DNA of 64,000 nt from Takakia lepidozioides (Eukaryota; Streptophyta; Takakiopsida; Takakiales; Takakiaceae): NCBI GenBank assembly GCA_030704615.1, contig CM060732.1, forward strand, positions 74,939,053-75,003,052, read 5' to 3'. Below the pieces are notes generated by a model. The model saw only the letters and a program-made list of their open reading frames with translations. It did no database searches and was not told the DNA's origin. A program made the translations under genes and the position numbers. Below, piece by piece: positions 1 to 13,440 of the stretch (its first letter is position 1; each line of letters begins with the position of its first letter).

Positions 1-29
1 AAACAGTTTTGAATTGTGGTGAGGATGCA

Positions 30-3000
30 GATCAGTAGGAACACTAAGCCTTTTGGCATCACTTACCCGTGAAGTCATCAAAGCTAGTGATTACACTCGT
101 AGTCAGGAGGAGACATGGACTGGAGAAGCGCTTGACATTCTCTTGGATACTTGGACAGTGCTTTTGCAAGTAAGTTTTTCACTTCTGTCCAGACAGATCC
201 CAAATACTTGAGGTGTACCTGCTTCTATGTCTGCTTCGTAAGCATCCACACACGCTTTGTCAAGTTTTCCTTGGAACCCAGTTAAATTCACTCAAGTGAA
301 GAAACACGAGGCTATCAGCAAAGATAGTGAAGGTGTTGCATCTGTATGCTGTTGTTTGATGGATCCATGTAGCTTCCCCATTGTACATAAACTGAGTTTT
401 TGTGCTTGGTTCTGGAGTTCAGCCTGCAGATTTTAGTAAGAGAATACCCTTTTCCCCCTGTGGGATAGAGGCGGCGGCTGCAGTTTTCCATGCTTATGTG
501 GAGACTGAAGTGAGAGGTGTGTATTTAATCCTCCAGTGATTCGCAGCATAGAAGAAGCTTGCTCGTCTTTTATACCATGCACAGGATTTGTTGACATGAT
601 CATAGCTGGTCTGTTTCTGTGTCTGCAGCTGCTGCAGCATCTGCCAATGAGGAAGATGACGATACTGAGCAACTTCGAGCTGTCATTGCAGGTTCAAACT
701 TCAGCTCAATATTTGCACAAAAAGTTTGCACACTGTGCATCGTTAAGGTGTTCTCTGTTGGTTGTGACTGCATGACTGTCTCCTAACTGATGATATGAGT
801 GTGCATGCATGATGAAGCATGCCATTGACAAAAGGAATTGGTGGATGTGTGTTTGAGTACAGCTAGAGATGAGCGACTAAGTGCCATAGCACTAGTGGCA
901 CGTGCTGCTCCATCGGCAACTGTACCACTTCTTGCCTTGCTTATTTCTGAACGCTGCTCTTGGCTACATCAGGTTTGCCAACCTTTCTTATCCTGGTTGT
1001 GCTGGGTACAAATTTGCGTTCATCTGCCTTTGAGCAACATCAATAACCAAGAGTTGAACGAAGGCATGATCATCCCTATGCTTGAGTGGACACATAAGTT
1101 TTTTGTATCCATACTGGTTGCCAGGAATTGTTAGACATGGCTGTCGTGTTGACCTGCATGATAATAGCTTCCCAATAAAGGTTGTAAACTGCTTGGAGGG
1201 TTTGCAGTGTACAGGGGGAAGGGCAAATCCTACCGCCATGTTGGAGGAGCTTCATTGGCTGTTACTTATGTCAGGGCATGTCCTTGCAGATTCTGGAGAT
1301 GGTGAAACTCCCCTTGTAAGCTTGTGTTTAAATGATGCTGATCTTCTTTTCCTTCTTACTTGAGATGATTTATGTCATAGTTTCTGTGATGCCGTACTTG
1401 TAATTTGTAACTGGATTTGAAACATTCAAAGGTGAATTTGTGTGTTTAAGAAGGGCCCTGTTCTCCTTTTACTCGACAGGTTCCAGAGTCAATTTCGGCA
1501 CTGAATGTGACCCCTGCAGATCCAGCCAACCATCCTGCTGTTGTACTTTCTCGGTGGGTCTTCGATGCCTCTCTTATCCCCCTACTTGGTATGCCTCGTG
1601 GGTACTACAGGATTGCTTTCACAGTTGGATTCGAGTTGCAGTGTTTCTCTGTTCTTTCAGGACTGTTGAGTCCTAAGGTGGGTTAGGTGGAGAAGAAGCA
1701 TGCAAGCGCTCTACCTGCACATCCAAATGCAAGAGCTCTACAAAGGAGTTCGAGCACTAGTTGTTGCTTTTTATCTTCCTGCCAAGGGATCAAGATGTGT
1801 TGATCTGATCCATCAGAGACTGATGCAAGCACCTGCATTTCCTGTCTAGCACAGGCTTGCCCCTATATGTCTTATATACAATCTCGAAGCTCCATAAGTC
1901 CACTGATCTATCTGGGTTTTCTTTGTTTCTCCAGGTGTATAACACTGAGGCTATATTTGTTTCATTCTGCTTATACTCTGTAAACTTGTGGGTACAGCGC
2001 TGCCATTGACCTGGCAGGTCAAAGTCTGGATGCGAACATTCGAGCTGAAGTTTTTAGTCCTCGTCTGATGGAGGTATAGCTGTAACCTTTGGTCCTTGTG
2101 TTGCTTGGGGATATCATGAAGGGTGTCACTTTAGACGTCACAGGGTGGATGCTCAAAGTAATCACTTGACTGTATGCTTGTAATAAGACCTCTTACACAA
2201 GTGGTTTCCCCTTCAATCCAGCTACAACATCTTCTAGTGAAATGAGGTGACACGGGTAAGTTGTCATATGTCTGCAGAACAGGTCATGGCCATTGGCTAT
2301 CAAAGGGAAGAATCTTCTTAGTTGTCCTCCTAAAGATCATTTATGTTTCTGCTACTGACCATCATAAACTGAGGCAGAGAGTAGTTAGATTAGGTGTTAG
2401 CATAAAGTTGTGGGGTCTGTGCATTCGCTGTCTACTAATGAGGGTCTCAGTACTCACTGGTGGTGTCCTGTGCATCCCAGTTATCATGACTGATATGAGT
2501 ACATGTTATGTTTAGGCATTCAATACAAGGATTGTCCTGAGCCCATTAGTTTGTTATGTTCGATTAATTGTGGGCAGGGTGGGGCAGGCTGTTGTATGGT
2601 TCTTTGGGAGGTGGGCGGATACATATTTGATGCCGGCTGATGCTGGGCGGGGCCCCAATTCCACACCTTCTAGCAATGAAGGTGACCAGCAGCAGATGGC
2701 TGGCTCAGCAGGCCCACAGCTTCATCCACTGGTTCAGGCTTTTGGCGAGGAGGGAGGTGGCAAGGCTCTGCTGGAGGTGCTGGTCAGAGTTGCAGTCACT
2801 TCTCTGACTTCTTGGCCTGGCGAGCGCACTCTGCAGGCAAGCCACCCACTTTTACGTACTTGTGTGGAAGAGTTCTTCTCTTCTTGATAGCGCCGTCTAC
2901 CTCCTAGTATCTATCTCAGGAGGCAGAGGATAAGCCAATGCCAATGTGCTGGATGTCTGAAAACCCTGATGTACATCTTCAGTAATGTCCTGTTGGCTCA

Positions 3001-6000
3001 TCAATGAGCCGTGTGTTTTTTCTGAGAGTTCTTGCAAGTGTGTCCCTCTTGTTTAGAATTGAAAGTATAATTCCAACATTTGAAGCCGCAGTTGAGTTGT
3101 GGCCTGCCTTCTAACAGTCGACTTGATGGGGAGAATTGCAGGAAATAGTCAGCTTCCAGTTGCTTCCTGCATTAGTTCGAAGGCGGAATATCTGTGTTCA
3201 CCTTGTCACATTGTTGAGTCTCCTGTGCCTGCAGACAGAGTAGCAGCTCCTTGACTTCTGTACCCATATCAATACATTTAGGTTTGTGCGAAACATAGCC
3301 TTGCCTTTTCTTTCCTGGGTTACTCTGGCGCTTTTGCAAGCTTTCTAAATAGTGGGCAGTCATTTCGAACACGGATAGCATTTGTATGAAATTTTGTATG
3401 AATCTTCTAATGTATTTGGAGTCTGTATTTGGGTGCCACAGGAAGCATGGCAGGAGCTTGCACATGCTTTCGCCTATCAAGAGCCAACTCTGTCTGCCCT
3501 AGCTTGTCCCATCCAGGTTGGCTATTCAACTTTGTTCTTCCCTCTGTGGAGCAGCCTCTTTGTACACACAAGACTTCTTTCACTGTGCGTTTCAGATGTC
3601 TAAATTATGCACCGAGGACATTACTGACCTCTATGTGTGGCTGTTGGCCAGCGAGCACTTTCAGAGTCTCTGTGCCGATCGGCAGCTGGAATGGGTACTG
3701 GAGATGCCACAAACCAGTGAGTAAAAGATCTGCCAAAACTCTGAATGATGTTCAGTGTGGGATTAGTTATCTTTTCCCCATGCTTACATTGCTTGGGCAA
3801 CCACCTCAGATGCATTGCATACCTATCTTGTGGCAGATATGTGAGGGATCTATTGGGGCCTATCACCACTAGTATGACAGCCCTTTCGAAACGCGATGAT
3901 TTGCAAGCATTTGCCCACCAACCTGATGTCATTTTGCAGGTGCTCAAACTCCTCCATTACCTCATACACCCTGTGGGCAATCGACTATTGTGATGCATTA
4001 TGTTTGTCATCTTCATAACTGGTTCATGGATCTTGAAGTGGGTGGTTACTCAATTATGGTGATGTTCTGTATGCATGATCTGTTTCCTTCTGCTTATTGT
4101 TGTTGAGATGTGTGGGACAACACAGGTAAGGTGCTTGATTGAACGTTTAAGGGGGGCAGCAAGGGCTACACTACCACGAAGCCAGAAGGCCATTTTTGAC
4201 ATTGGGGCTGCTGTCATGGAGCCTCTGTTGGTCTTGCTCCAAAAATACAAACATCAGGTCCAACCGCCACTCCTAATGACTACTGTGTTGACTGTGTTGG
4301 TGTGTTTCTGAACTCATGTGATGTATTTTAGGGCTTGATTGCCTTAGTTGCAATTGTGTGGTGGCTGCTCATTAATGTGTCTGTCTGTGGAGGTTGCAGT
4401 CATCAGTGGTCTATCTGGTGCTCAAGTATGTGGTGGACTGGGTGGATGGTCAAGTGGCCTTTTTGGAGGCCAAAGATACAGCCGTCCTCTTCAGCTTTTG
4501 TGTGCGGTTGCTTGAAATTTATTCTGCTCATAACATTGGCAAGGTATTCATCCTTCAAGACCCCTTTCTTTCAAGTTAGAGTGCGCTGACATTCAATCGT
4601 GTTCAATTGCAGTAATTCAAATGGGGCCCACTTAGGTTAAGCAAAGGCGGAAGCACTTGGGTTTCTCTCATGCAGCAGATTGTGCAGTGACTCGAAGGTT
4701 GTGCTGTTGTTGCAGGTATCTGTGAGCACATCCATGAACTTGCTGAGTGAAAACCAAGCCGAAAAGTACAAGGATTTGCGAGCTTTGCTTCAGCTTCTTA
4801 CCAACTTGAGCTCAAAGGACTTGGTGGGTTGATGCTTTTGCCTCAATGAATGTACTAAACACATCCCACCACCATCGCACCCCAATTGGCTCGCGTTGGG
4901 TTGGTAAGGAGGATGTTTGTGAATGCAATAGTTACTTAGATAGCTATGTGACAGCCTTGTAAGTATAAGTAGATGTCTTGTGTAGCTGCCATCCACAATG
5001 TCTTCTTGAGCTTATAACGCACGAATCAGAACCTCTGGAGGCTGCATGTGGCTGTGCCTACCTTCATGTGTGCAGCGACTGATCTTTTCGTGTGGCCTTG
5101 CAGATTGATTTTGCGTGTGATGTAAATGGTGAAGTAGAAAACCCAGATGTGGCGCAGGTGCGTGAAAAGGTTCCTTATTTCTGTTCTTGGATGAGGTGCT
5201 CAGTACTATGCTTTAGAGTGTCTTCCAGGAGCAGAGGGTGTCTTTTACTGTATATGCAGCCACCTCAAAGCAAGGTCAAGTTCCACTCACTATGCAAAAC
5301 TTGCTTATTTGTATTGCAGGTGGTATACTTAGGCTTGCATATCATCACGCCACTTATGTCAGTCGACCTTCTCAAGTACCCAAAACTATGCCGCCAGGTT
5401 GGTCATTGCTGTTGAATGTTGTTTGGTTGGTGAAGCAGGTGTTTGTCTTGGTGCACCATCATCAAGATTCAAGGTTAGCCAGTGGGTATTAGCATGTGGG
5501 TTGAAGTTGAGTTTGCTGTACATGTGGAAGTCCTTCATTGCCACATGTGCTGAGTGGGGGAGGTTGCATGTGTGACAGTATTTCACACTCCTGGCCCACA
5601 TGTTGGAAGTTTATCCGGAAAAGGTGGCAAAATTACTGCCTGATGGGTTCGCTCGGATTGTGGGAACGCTTGACTTCGGTCTGCGGCATCAGGTAATCTT
5701 GTACCCTTCTATTTTCTAACTGTTTAGTGATGCGGGTTCTGTTGGATTTGAAAATGCAATTGACATGATGTGTCACTGATGCTTGCAGGATGTGGAAGTG
5801 GTGAGTATGTCATTGACGGCACTGAATGCAGTTGCATTTTACCACTACCAGGCCATCTGTATGGGCCAAGAGGGACTGGGTGGGCACGCAGTCAGCATTC
5901 AAGATGCTCATGGTGTGGTGAAGGAAGGCATCTTGGCTCATTTCCTTCGCTCTGTCATGCAGTTTCTGCTTTTTGACGATTACAGGTATGTGATATCAGG

Positions 6001-6770
6001 TATTAGAATACAGAAAATGTACATATACAGACTACAAGGTGGAGACCAGCCATATGTGAAATACACCACGGTGCTCCCTAAGCTTCAAAACCTGAGGACT
6101 CACAACCTTTTCCAGAATTCACGCGGCTTGGTCTTGCAGTCTGATTGACTGACGTCTTATTGTGAAGTCTTGTGATGTCGTTATGGTCTGTTGTGATGTG
6201 TTTTTAGTGAATTGTGTCTGCTATGAAGGTTATTTATGTTAACATCCAACTATTGTCACATATGGAATGTTTGGCTTGGTCATCATGGTATCTGGAGGTG
6301 GGGTTAGTGAAACCTTGGGGATATTGTATTGGGTAATGCAGCAATGAGCTGGTGGAGCCTGCAGCAGATGCTTTGCTGCCTCTAATTCTCTGCAACATAG
6401 CTCTTTATCAGGTGTGCTTCATGACTAATCACTCTCTTCCTGCAGTCTTTCTGTCTGGTCATTGTGTCAGGTGATTGGACTGGTCACTGATGCCAACCCC
6501 AGCTGATTTAGAATGCACGCAGAGATAGGTGTATGACAGCTGGTGTACGGAGTGACCACTGAGTTATGGTGCATGCAACAGAGACTAGCACTGGAGCTTC
6601 TAGAGGGACAAGCAAGCGCGCTTTTGCAAAGCCGGTTAGCGACAGCGTTCCATGTCCTATTGAATGCTAATCAAGTGACGTCTTCACTAGATCGCGCAAA
6701 CCGCCGCAAGTTTAGGGAGAACCTGTATTCATTTCTGTCTGACGTACGTGGATTTTTACGGACTAGATGA
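30..6770 (+). CDS. XPO4: Exportin-4 (XPO4), 3' part, multi-exon
   Basis: Nuclear export receptor of the importin-beta/karyopherin superfamily. It carries cargo out of the nucleus with Ran-GTP. The 5' exons lie outside the window. Exons recognised by conserved plant XPO4 blocks with GT-AG borders are near 30-171 (TREVIKAS), 470-508, 634-700, 846-972 (ERLSAIALVARAAPSATVP), 1210-1316, 1481-1551, 1993-2077, 2577-2836, 3151-3211, 3437-3516, 3838-3940, 4127-4257 (RLRGAARATLPRSQKAIFD), 4394-4542 (KYVVDWVDGQVAFLEA), 4715-4803, 5103-5157, 5321-5397 (LGLHIITPL), 5598-5696 (HMLEVYPEKVAKL), 5790-5986, 6345-6411 and 6560-6770, ending in the family-typical DVRGFLRTR before the stop. One short exon near 3600-3720 is uncertain. 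No nonsense change was seen in the confident exons, so the gene is probably functional. The identification is firm; exact borders are approximate. Confidence 0.9.
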
Positions 6771-6856
6771 AAGAAGCTACTCCATTAGACTCTCTTTATT
6801 CTTTCTCTCACTAAACACTAGGCTACATGGAGGTGATATTGTTTGCGAACTTAATC

Positions 6857-6862
6857 AATAAA
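6857..6862 (+). terminator. Poly(A) signal AATAAA of XPO4
   Basis: A canonical AATAAA hexamer lies about 90 bases after the XPO4 stop codon, in an AT-rich stretch. It fits the 3' end of that transcript. Confidence 0.5.
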
Positions 6863-7429
6863 ATTGTACACTACATCAGGCAGGCCAGCAGTTGTTGGAT
6901 GCGAGATTCCACCATCCATGTACGTGGATCCTACAGAATATGACCCAATCGGTCTTGTTACCATACGTAACTTCCGCAAAGACTAGAAGGACGAGTGTGT
7001 AAGAGTGAGGTTCTCTTCCCTGACACTTTGACGTTAATTATGGAGTTGCAAATGTGGTGGCAATTAATTTTGCCCAGTGTTATTACAGTGTACAGCGCTG
7101 TGATTAGGGTTGATGTTTACAGCTCTTCCGACCCTCTGACATGTATGCTGATGTTGAGCAGATTTGGTTGTTTGGTTTCAGTTCATGTCCTGGCCCTCAA
7201 AATCTTTATCATCAGTACTTCAATCCAATCTACATCCACACTGAGATGATATATAGCATCAGGCAAATATGATCTCACTACATCAGTTCACCGGATTTGC
7301 AGTATTATGATTTTGGTGGATAGGTCTTGTCTTGTGCCAGGGTCTTTTTTGCTTTTCTGTGTGTTGTCTAGTGGACTTTGCTAATATGCCTCTTTGTCTG
7401 CTTTTTATGGCTTTCACAAGGGAAATTTT
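6863..7429. other. Intergenic, nothing recognised
   Basis: No coding frame with a recognisable family and no clear repeat was seen between the XPO4 poly(A) signal and the dispersed repeat that starts near 7430. Confidence 0.4.
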
Positions 7430-7790
7430 TTCGGGAGAACACCACAAATAATGTAAGAACTTAATGCACCCATGCAAACACAGACAGGTAAGTACACTGG
7501 TTTCAGGCATGTCTTCTCCACCCCCACCACATTGAAGGGAGTGTCACTCCACTGGGTGTAACTCCCATGGTCACGAAATTTGACCATCCAAATTTCACTG
7601 AATATAAAATGTACTGAGAGGAGTTACGCAAGACGCAGGGTGACACGGTGTGGGGTTACACAAATCAGAGGAGCTGGAGTGACACAAAGGGGGGGGTTTA
7701 TACTACCCCCCACAAGAATCTACCCCGCACCTCACCGCCTCCACTGCCACCACCTTACCGCCCCAAACCGCTTGAATAAGAAATACGCAT
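7430..7790 (+). repeat. Dispersed non-autonomous repeat, copy A
   Basis: This stretch matches 42595-43015 in order: a shared 'taatgta(a/t)gaacttaatg' start, then 'ggagctggagtgacacaaag', a 'ggttacac' block, and an ending of CCACC-rich sequence. A shorter inverted match lies near 45800-45870. It has no coding capacity, so it is probably a short non-autonomous mobile element. Termini and target duplications were not resolved. Confidence 0.55.
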
Positions 7791-7869
7791 AAAAAAAATC
7801 TCTTTTTTCTTATGTAATTTGGAACCCATCCCAAGTCCACGTGGTAGCCCCAATATCCCTCAGTATCCC

Positions 7870-8383
7870 TTAATTGTTCAGAGTCTTTTGTGTTTTGGAC
7901 TCGCAGTTTGTAGAGAGGCTGTGAAGCCTCAATACGAGCCTGTAGCATATACTCCCTTCCTCTCAAGAAACAGGTTTTCACAACAAAAGGGCAAGCGGAA
8001 AGAGCAGGCAATGCGCGAGAGGAGGATCAAGAAGGAGGAGCTGACACACAGGAGCTCTCATCCAAAGCTTATACACCAAAATCACATATACACTAACACT
8101 CGAGTACACCGCCCTGACCTTGTGTCAGGGCGCCGTCTTTTATACAAAAGCCCTAGATGTAATGGCCCGCCACGTGGCGAGGCGTCACAAGCCCACGGCA
8201 CCGCATTGTTACCCTAGATCTGATGAAGGGCCAGGATCGAGCCACCAGCCAAAACTAACCCTAACCTAGATATAATTGTAACGGTTTAACGGCTTTATGC
8301 GCCAAAAAAATATACTATGGATATGTATCGCCGTTTTAGATGAAATGGGCCATTTCTAGGCTAAGCAAATGTGGGGCTTTACA
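7870..8383 (-). repeat. Probable 3' LTR of the gypsy element
   Basis: Read on the minus strand, the stretch begins TGTAAAGCCCC at about 8383, just after a G-rich polypurine-like run at 8396-8405. A TATA-like box (TATAAAAG) lies near 8128-8136. This is the order expected downstream of the integrase of a minus-strand Ty3/gypsy element. The far end near 7870 is a guess, because no partner LTR was found to define it. Confidence 0.4.
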
Positions 8384-8691
8384 TCTGCGAAGCCTACCCC
8401 CCATGAAAAATCCTGAGCTCCGCAAAGGAAATAAATAATAAGGAAATATCACCCTCCACTGCTAGGTGAAAAACCTACCAAGGGAAAACCTGGCACCTGC
8501 AAGTTGGGCAGAGGACAAAACCCTTGGTAGGAAAACCGTGCGGGGAGTACAGATGGTGATATGCCATGAAACTAAAATGTTTCTAAGTCCTAAAGAGATC
8601 AAGTCCTAGGACCCCAAGAGTCACCATCCGCAAACTAAGACTAAGCCGCAGAGGATCAAACTGAAGTAGATCGGCTAAGACGATCAAGACA

Positions 8692-8916
8692 TCACCCCAC
8701 CGTGCGCCCCTCCACATTGATACATGTAAGATCAAAAACTAGCTCGGAATGCACCAAGTCTGTCAAGGAAACAGGTTCATCCCACACTTCAGTATTAGAA
8801 CCTTGTGGAAGAAGGAGAGCACGTCGCCCACGTAAAAGCTGATAGATCAAGTATGGACCATCGATCTTGAGCTTAGCTTTGCATGCATGCATGCCATGCT
8901 GTAATCGAACGCACAC
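8692..8916 (-). pseudogene. Gypsy integrase C-terminal GPY/F-like module
   Basis: The short frame has a 'KIDGPYLIYQLL' segment followed by 'RRALLLP'. This matches the GPY/F module at the C terminus of many gypsy integrases. It lies directly downstream of the integrase core on the same strand and in a different frame, consistent with decay. Confidence 0.5.
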
Positions 8917-8919
8917 GGT

Positions 8920-10051
8920 CTATCCCACCAGAAACAGGTTAGAGTACTTGACACGTTTGTTAAAATTACGGGCTTGGGTTAGTCGAGCCTTACCAATGTT
9001 CGATTTGGCATCATGGATAGACACCGCATGCCGAGCATGAAGATCCTCAACAAAGGTATCAAGATCAACCGGATCAGCAACAGTAGAGATAAGAGGGGTA
9101 GAATGCAAAGGAGAAACACACTTGCGACCATACAACAAACGCAAAAGGAGTATTCTTGGTGCTAGTATGCACGGCGATGCGATAAGCAAAGAGAATATGG
9201 GGAAGAAATGTATCCCACTCCCTGGTAAGTGCGCCATTCTTCTCCAACATTCGGCAAAGAGTTTGGTTGAAGCGTTCCGTAAGGCCATTGGTCTAGGGAT
9301 GGTATGGGGTTGTGGTGGAGTGTTTAACACCGAAATTGAAGCAAACCACCGTGAGGAGCTGGTTACAAAACTCCTTGCCCTGATCCGTTAGTATTTCCTG
9401 AGGACACCCATGCCGCATAAGGATCTCATTGAAGAAGAACTGAGCTACAGCATCACTAGCCTTAGAACGCAAAGGTCGGACTTCTACCCACTTAGTCAAG
9501 TAGTCGATAGCAACATAAAGGTAGCTTCGACCCTTTGATGTGAGTGCGAGGGGTCCTACTAAGTCAATGCCAACACGAGCAAAAGCATGGGTGACAGACA
9601 AATGCTGCAACTCATACAAGATCCGGGCCCTATGGAGAGCAATGTTAGCACGACAACCTTCACACTTAGAGATGAACTCCATGACGTCTCGGTAAATTCC
9701 CAGCCAATAGTATACCTCTTGGATGCGGGCCACAATTTTCTTGATACCAAGGTGACCTGCATACAAGGAACAATGGAAGCGCTCCAATAAAGCATTCAGC
9801 TGGTTCCGTGGCACCTCCAAGTAGCATGGCACTCCCCCTCTAGTGAGCTCCTTGAAAAGCTTATCACCCATAAAATGGTGAGTAGACACATGATACAGAA
9901 TTTGTTTACGTAAAGACTCGGAAAAGCCAGCTGGCGAACGCCCTAATTGGCATTGCCGGAGTAGCGTAACATGTAGCTGATCATCCATGACTGCACTACA
10001 CATAAGAAGTAGACAATGGGTTTTAGAGAAGATGGTCTGGAGTGCCTGCAC
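8920..10051 (-). pseudogene. Gypsy integrase (zinc finger and catalytic core), broken
   Basis: The H2C2 zinc-binding region is visible near 9790-9640 (H..L.AGH....K then C..C). It is followed by core blocks 'VGIDLVGPL' (first catalytic Asp), 'LTDQGKEF' (second Asp) and 'ERFNQTLCRML' (Glu). A TAG sits directly after 'TPYHP', where the family usually has Gln, near 9290, and it splits the core into two frames. The product would have inserted element cDNA into the genome; as it stands it cannot be made intact. Confidence 0.8.
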
Positions 10052-10279
10052 CTATGATCTCCAGCCGGGGATACCTTCACCTCATTTGTTACTACTCATG
10101 GACAGCCAAATCAGGCCTTGAAGTTCAAGCCAATAGTCACACAGGAGTGCAGCAGCTGAATTACAACATACTCGGGGGCCTAGGAAGAAAAGAGCTGAAA
10201 ACACAACAAGGAACTTCAACCAAACCAGCCGAATTCTCTCTAAGCGATAAATCCATCACACATACTAGCACACGAATAA

Positions 10280-11812
10280 ATCAACCAAGATCATCAAGAA
10301 GGCTAGACCAGCCCCAAGCAGCCAATATGCCATTGGAATCCAAGGCCAAGGGGTGCTGATCTGCACAAAGAAGGTTGAGAAGAGAGGCAGGATCAAGAGG
10401 AGAGGTTGCATCAGCAACAACAAGGTCATCCAAGGTGAGCATAGGCCTCTTGATATGAGGATCAACCCGTGTGAGCGCATCAACATACGTGTTTTCCTTG
10501 CCCTTCTTATAGACTATATCCATATCAAATTCCTGCAGGTACATAGCCCATCTAGCAAGTCTGCCATGAAGTTCCCTGGCTTAACAAGAGCCTTAAGTGG
10601 AAGATGATCAGTCTCTACCACAAACCGGTTGTCATGTAAATATTGCCTGAAATGCTTCATACCAAACACTAGGGCTAGACCCTCCTTATCAAATATGGAG
10701 TAATTCCTTTCATGACGATCAAGACGGCGAGATGCATAAGCGATCACATGCTTCTTGCCTTCTACAACTTGACATAAGATTGCAGAAATGGCAACATCTA
10801 ATGCATCAGTCTGAAGCAAGAAAGGTAATTCAAAGTTGGGAAACATCAGGATGGGAGCTGAACACAAAGCCTTGCGAAGGGTGTCAACGGCAGTTTGCCG
10901 TGAGAAGGTCCATTCAAACCTGGCATCTTTGCACAACATCTTGGTTAGAGGGTGAGCAAGCTTAGCAAAGTTCTTTATGAAGCGCCTATAGTAAGAAGTC
11001 GGACCAAGCAAGGATTTGATACAATGTTTATCCCTGGGGATAGGAAAGCCCCAAACAGACTCAAGCTTGGCAGGATCAGGAAGCAAACCATCTTTGGACA
11101 GAATATGACCAAGAAAGTGCAGCTTAGGCATGAACAACTCACACTTCTTGGGCTTTACTTTGAGACCTGCAGTGCGCAATTTGCTGAAAATACGTTGAAG
11201 ATCAGTCAAGTGAGCATCAAAACTAGCTGAGTATACATTGATATCATCGACATAAATTAAAGCACACTCCCAGCGAAGGTTGCCCAAGACAATGTCCATG
11301 AGGTGTTGGAATGTAGAGGTGACATTGCACAAACACCAAAAGGCATGGTCTCATATTGGTATTTGCCCATGCGACACACAAAATGAGGTCTTTTCTTTGG
11401 CTGCTTCAATGAGAGGAACTTGCCAAAAACCAGATGCAAGATCAAGAGAGGAGAAAATTGTAGCACCATGCAATTGATCCAAGGTCTCATTAATCATGGG
11501 TAGTGGGTAGACATTCTTTTTGGTGTTGTCATTCAGTTTCCTGAAATCAACACAAAAGCGGGTGGTGCCATCTTTCTTACCAACCAGGACAATTGGACTG
11601 GCCCAAGGAGAAACTAAAGGCTTAATCACACCAGCATCAAGCATTTTCTGGACTTCTTGGACTATAGCACGTTCCTTGACACTTTCTCGGTATACAAATT
11701 GTTTAATATGAGGTCCTTCAGTGACAATGTCATGTTGAAGGATGGGAGTGCGCCCTAAATCAGTGGATCCCAAACTGAAAACATCTAGATTCTTTGCAAT
11801 AAGCATCTTCAC
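10280..11812 (-). pseudogene. Gypsy reverse transcriptase and RNase H, broken
   Basis: Reverse transcriptase blocks are present: 'GVIKPLVSPWASPIVLV', 'FCVDFRKLN', 'YPLPMI', 'SSLDLASGFWQ', and the catalytic 'YVDD' box. RNase H follows with 'LQTDAL', 'ASRRL', 'EGLALVF' and 'VVETDHLPLKAL'. A frame change between 11.35 and 11.26 kb separates the fingers from the palm, so no single open frame covers the enzyme. The connection to integrase at 10.05-10.28 kb is also not open. Confidence 0.85.
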
Positions 11813-12924
11813 TTTCCTCCTTTGACCTGAGGAGTACCCATCTTAATTTTAGATAATACTTTGTGAGGACTGTCTTACCTTCCGGACTGAGATCAGGGAC
11901 AGGTGGTGGTGCCACTGCAGCAAAAGCAGCAACAACATCCAAGGAGCCATTGTTGGATGCCAATGGCCTCAAGTCCAAAGCCAGCTTGCACCTCTTGTAT
12001 TTCAGCAATGGGTAGAGCAGTGATGCGAGCCAGAACTTGCCCCTTCTTAATAGTCACAGGGAAGTGTTAGCAATCAGAATCTTGACTTCTCACCTATATC
12101 CTCTATCTAGAATACCAGTGGCTACCAGACAATGCTTAAGGGCAGTCAGTCTCCTCCATCCTTCAACTTCTAGGAAATGAGTAGCTGGACATAAGAAGGC
12201 CAGACCAGACTTGATCACCTTCTGGGTCATGGTAGGGATGGTGATGTTGAGAGGTGCACGAATTAGAGTAGAATTCTTTGGAATAGCTATGGGCACCCCT
12301 GTCCTATCCCCAGCACTAGGAACATGCCACTGATATAAGAGTTGAAGATCAGGCTGAAACTTGTAGAAATCATTCCAATTGAGGTTGGAGTGAGCGTTCT
12401 GTTGTACCTCCTTTACCAGGGCCTGGACTCTAGACAAATTGGCTATAGCAGACCCAGCTTTGATCTTCACTGCTTTCAAAGGAACCACTACTTCATGCCC
12501 TTCTCCATTGTTAAAGCGAAGGGAATAGTCTGCTAAGCTGATGGTGGCACCAGCTCCAGTCATCCAGTCAAGGCCTAGCAAGAATTGATCTCCAATGGTA
12601 ACTATGCAGATCACCACAACCTATTTTTTTATGAATTCTGATGGGAACAGTAACTAATCCTAAGGGCTCATACCTGGATCTATCTGCAATTAGGACCTCA
12701 ATACCTGTGGCAGGGCATAGTTTAAGACCAATAACTCTTACAACACTTAAAGCTATAGCAGATATAGTGCATCCAGTATCAACCACACAGGGAAAGCTGA
12801 GCTCGTGGATATGGCACTGGGCCATGAGGGGACTCAGGGATTGCCTCGGCGTGAGCCTGGTCGCGTGAGCGCAACTACGCTCACGCCACGTCACCTTGCG
12901 CCAACGCCACATCACGGGGCTCAC
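11760..12924 (-). pseudogene. Gypsy protease region and linker, broken
   Basis: 'CVVDTGCTISAI' near 12.8 kb has the DTG of a retropepsin active site and is followed by hydrophobic strands of the fold. A second frame at 12090-12617 contains 'QFLLGLDWM', typical of the protease flap/C-terminal part, then a linker toward RT. The pieces lie in separate frames. No gag nucleocapsid CCHC knuckle was seen upstream. Confidence 0.6.
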
Positions 12925-13059
12925 TCCACGTCATCGCACTTGAAGGCCGCGTCACCACGCGCCAAGGAAGAAGTGGAGTGTATTCCTACGGAAGAGCACC
13001 CTTTACCGCGGAAACAAGCTGGACGACATAATAAAAGGACGTGGTCATTCCCACCTGAA

Positions 13060-13440
13060 AGCAACAAATGAATGAAGGATGGATGAATGTAGAGTGGATG
13101 ATAAATAGATGGATGAGTACGAAAAATGAAAGTTGATGGATGAATGTGGGATGGGTAAGAGTAAAATGGATGAATGTATAATGGATGTTGAATAATGGAA
13201 AACATTCATGACTGGAGGATGCATGAATACACTGTAGATGAATGCACAATGTATATGACATAAGTGTGGTAGGTTTGTGGGGTGGATCACAGAGTATAGT
13301 GGATGAATGTACAATGGATGTTGAATAATGGAAAACATTCATGAATGGAGCACGCATGAATACACAGTACATGAATGCACAATGGATATGACAAGAGTGA
13401 GTGGGGTTTGTGGGATGGATTCATACATATTGCCATTTTA
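13060..13440. repeat. ATG-rich minisatellite with a roughly 140-bp duplication
   Basis: Short 'ggatgaatg'-type units are repeated. Two longer copies, about 13190-13285 and 13325-13425, both begin with 'gaataatggaaaacattcat' and continue through 'gaatgcacaatg(t/g)atatgaca'. Long minus-strand frames here are low-complexity artefacts of the repeat. Confidence 0.75.

Larger units (their letters stand above)
7870..12930 (-). mobile_element. Decayed Ty3/gypsy LTR retrotransposon
   Basis: Reading leftward from 12.9 kb the order is aspartic protease region, reverse transcriptase, RNase H, H2C2 zinc finger, integrase core, a GPY/F-like tail and a probable 3' LTR. Protease-RT-RNase H-integrase is the Ty3/gypsy order; in Ty1/copia, integrase precedes RT. 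Frames are broken by frameshifts and at least one nonsense codon, so the copy is not autonomous. No gag or 5' LTR is seen right of 12.93 kb, where simple ATG-rich repeats begin, so the 5' part is missing or unrecognisable. Confidence 0.85.

Noticed and set aside
12921-13372. Long minus-strand frames rich in His, Ser and Tyr
   Set aside because: They lie entirely in the ATG-rich minisatellite and follow its period, so they are repeat artefacts and not a gene.
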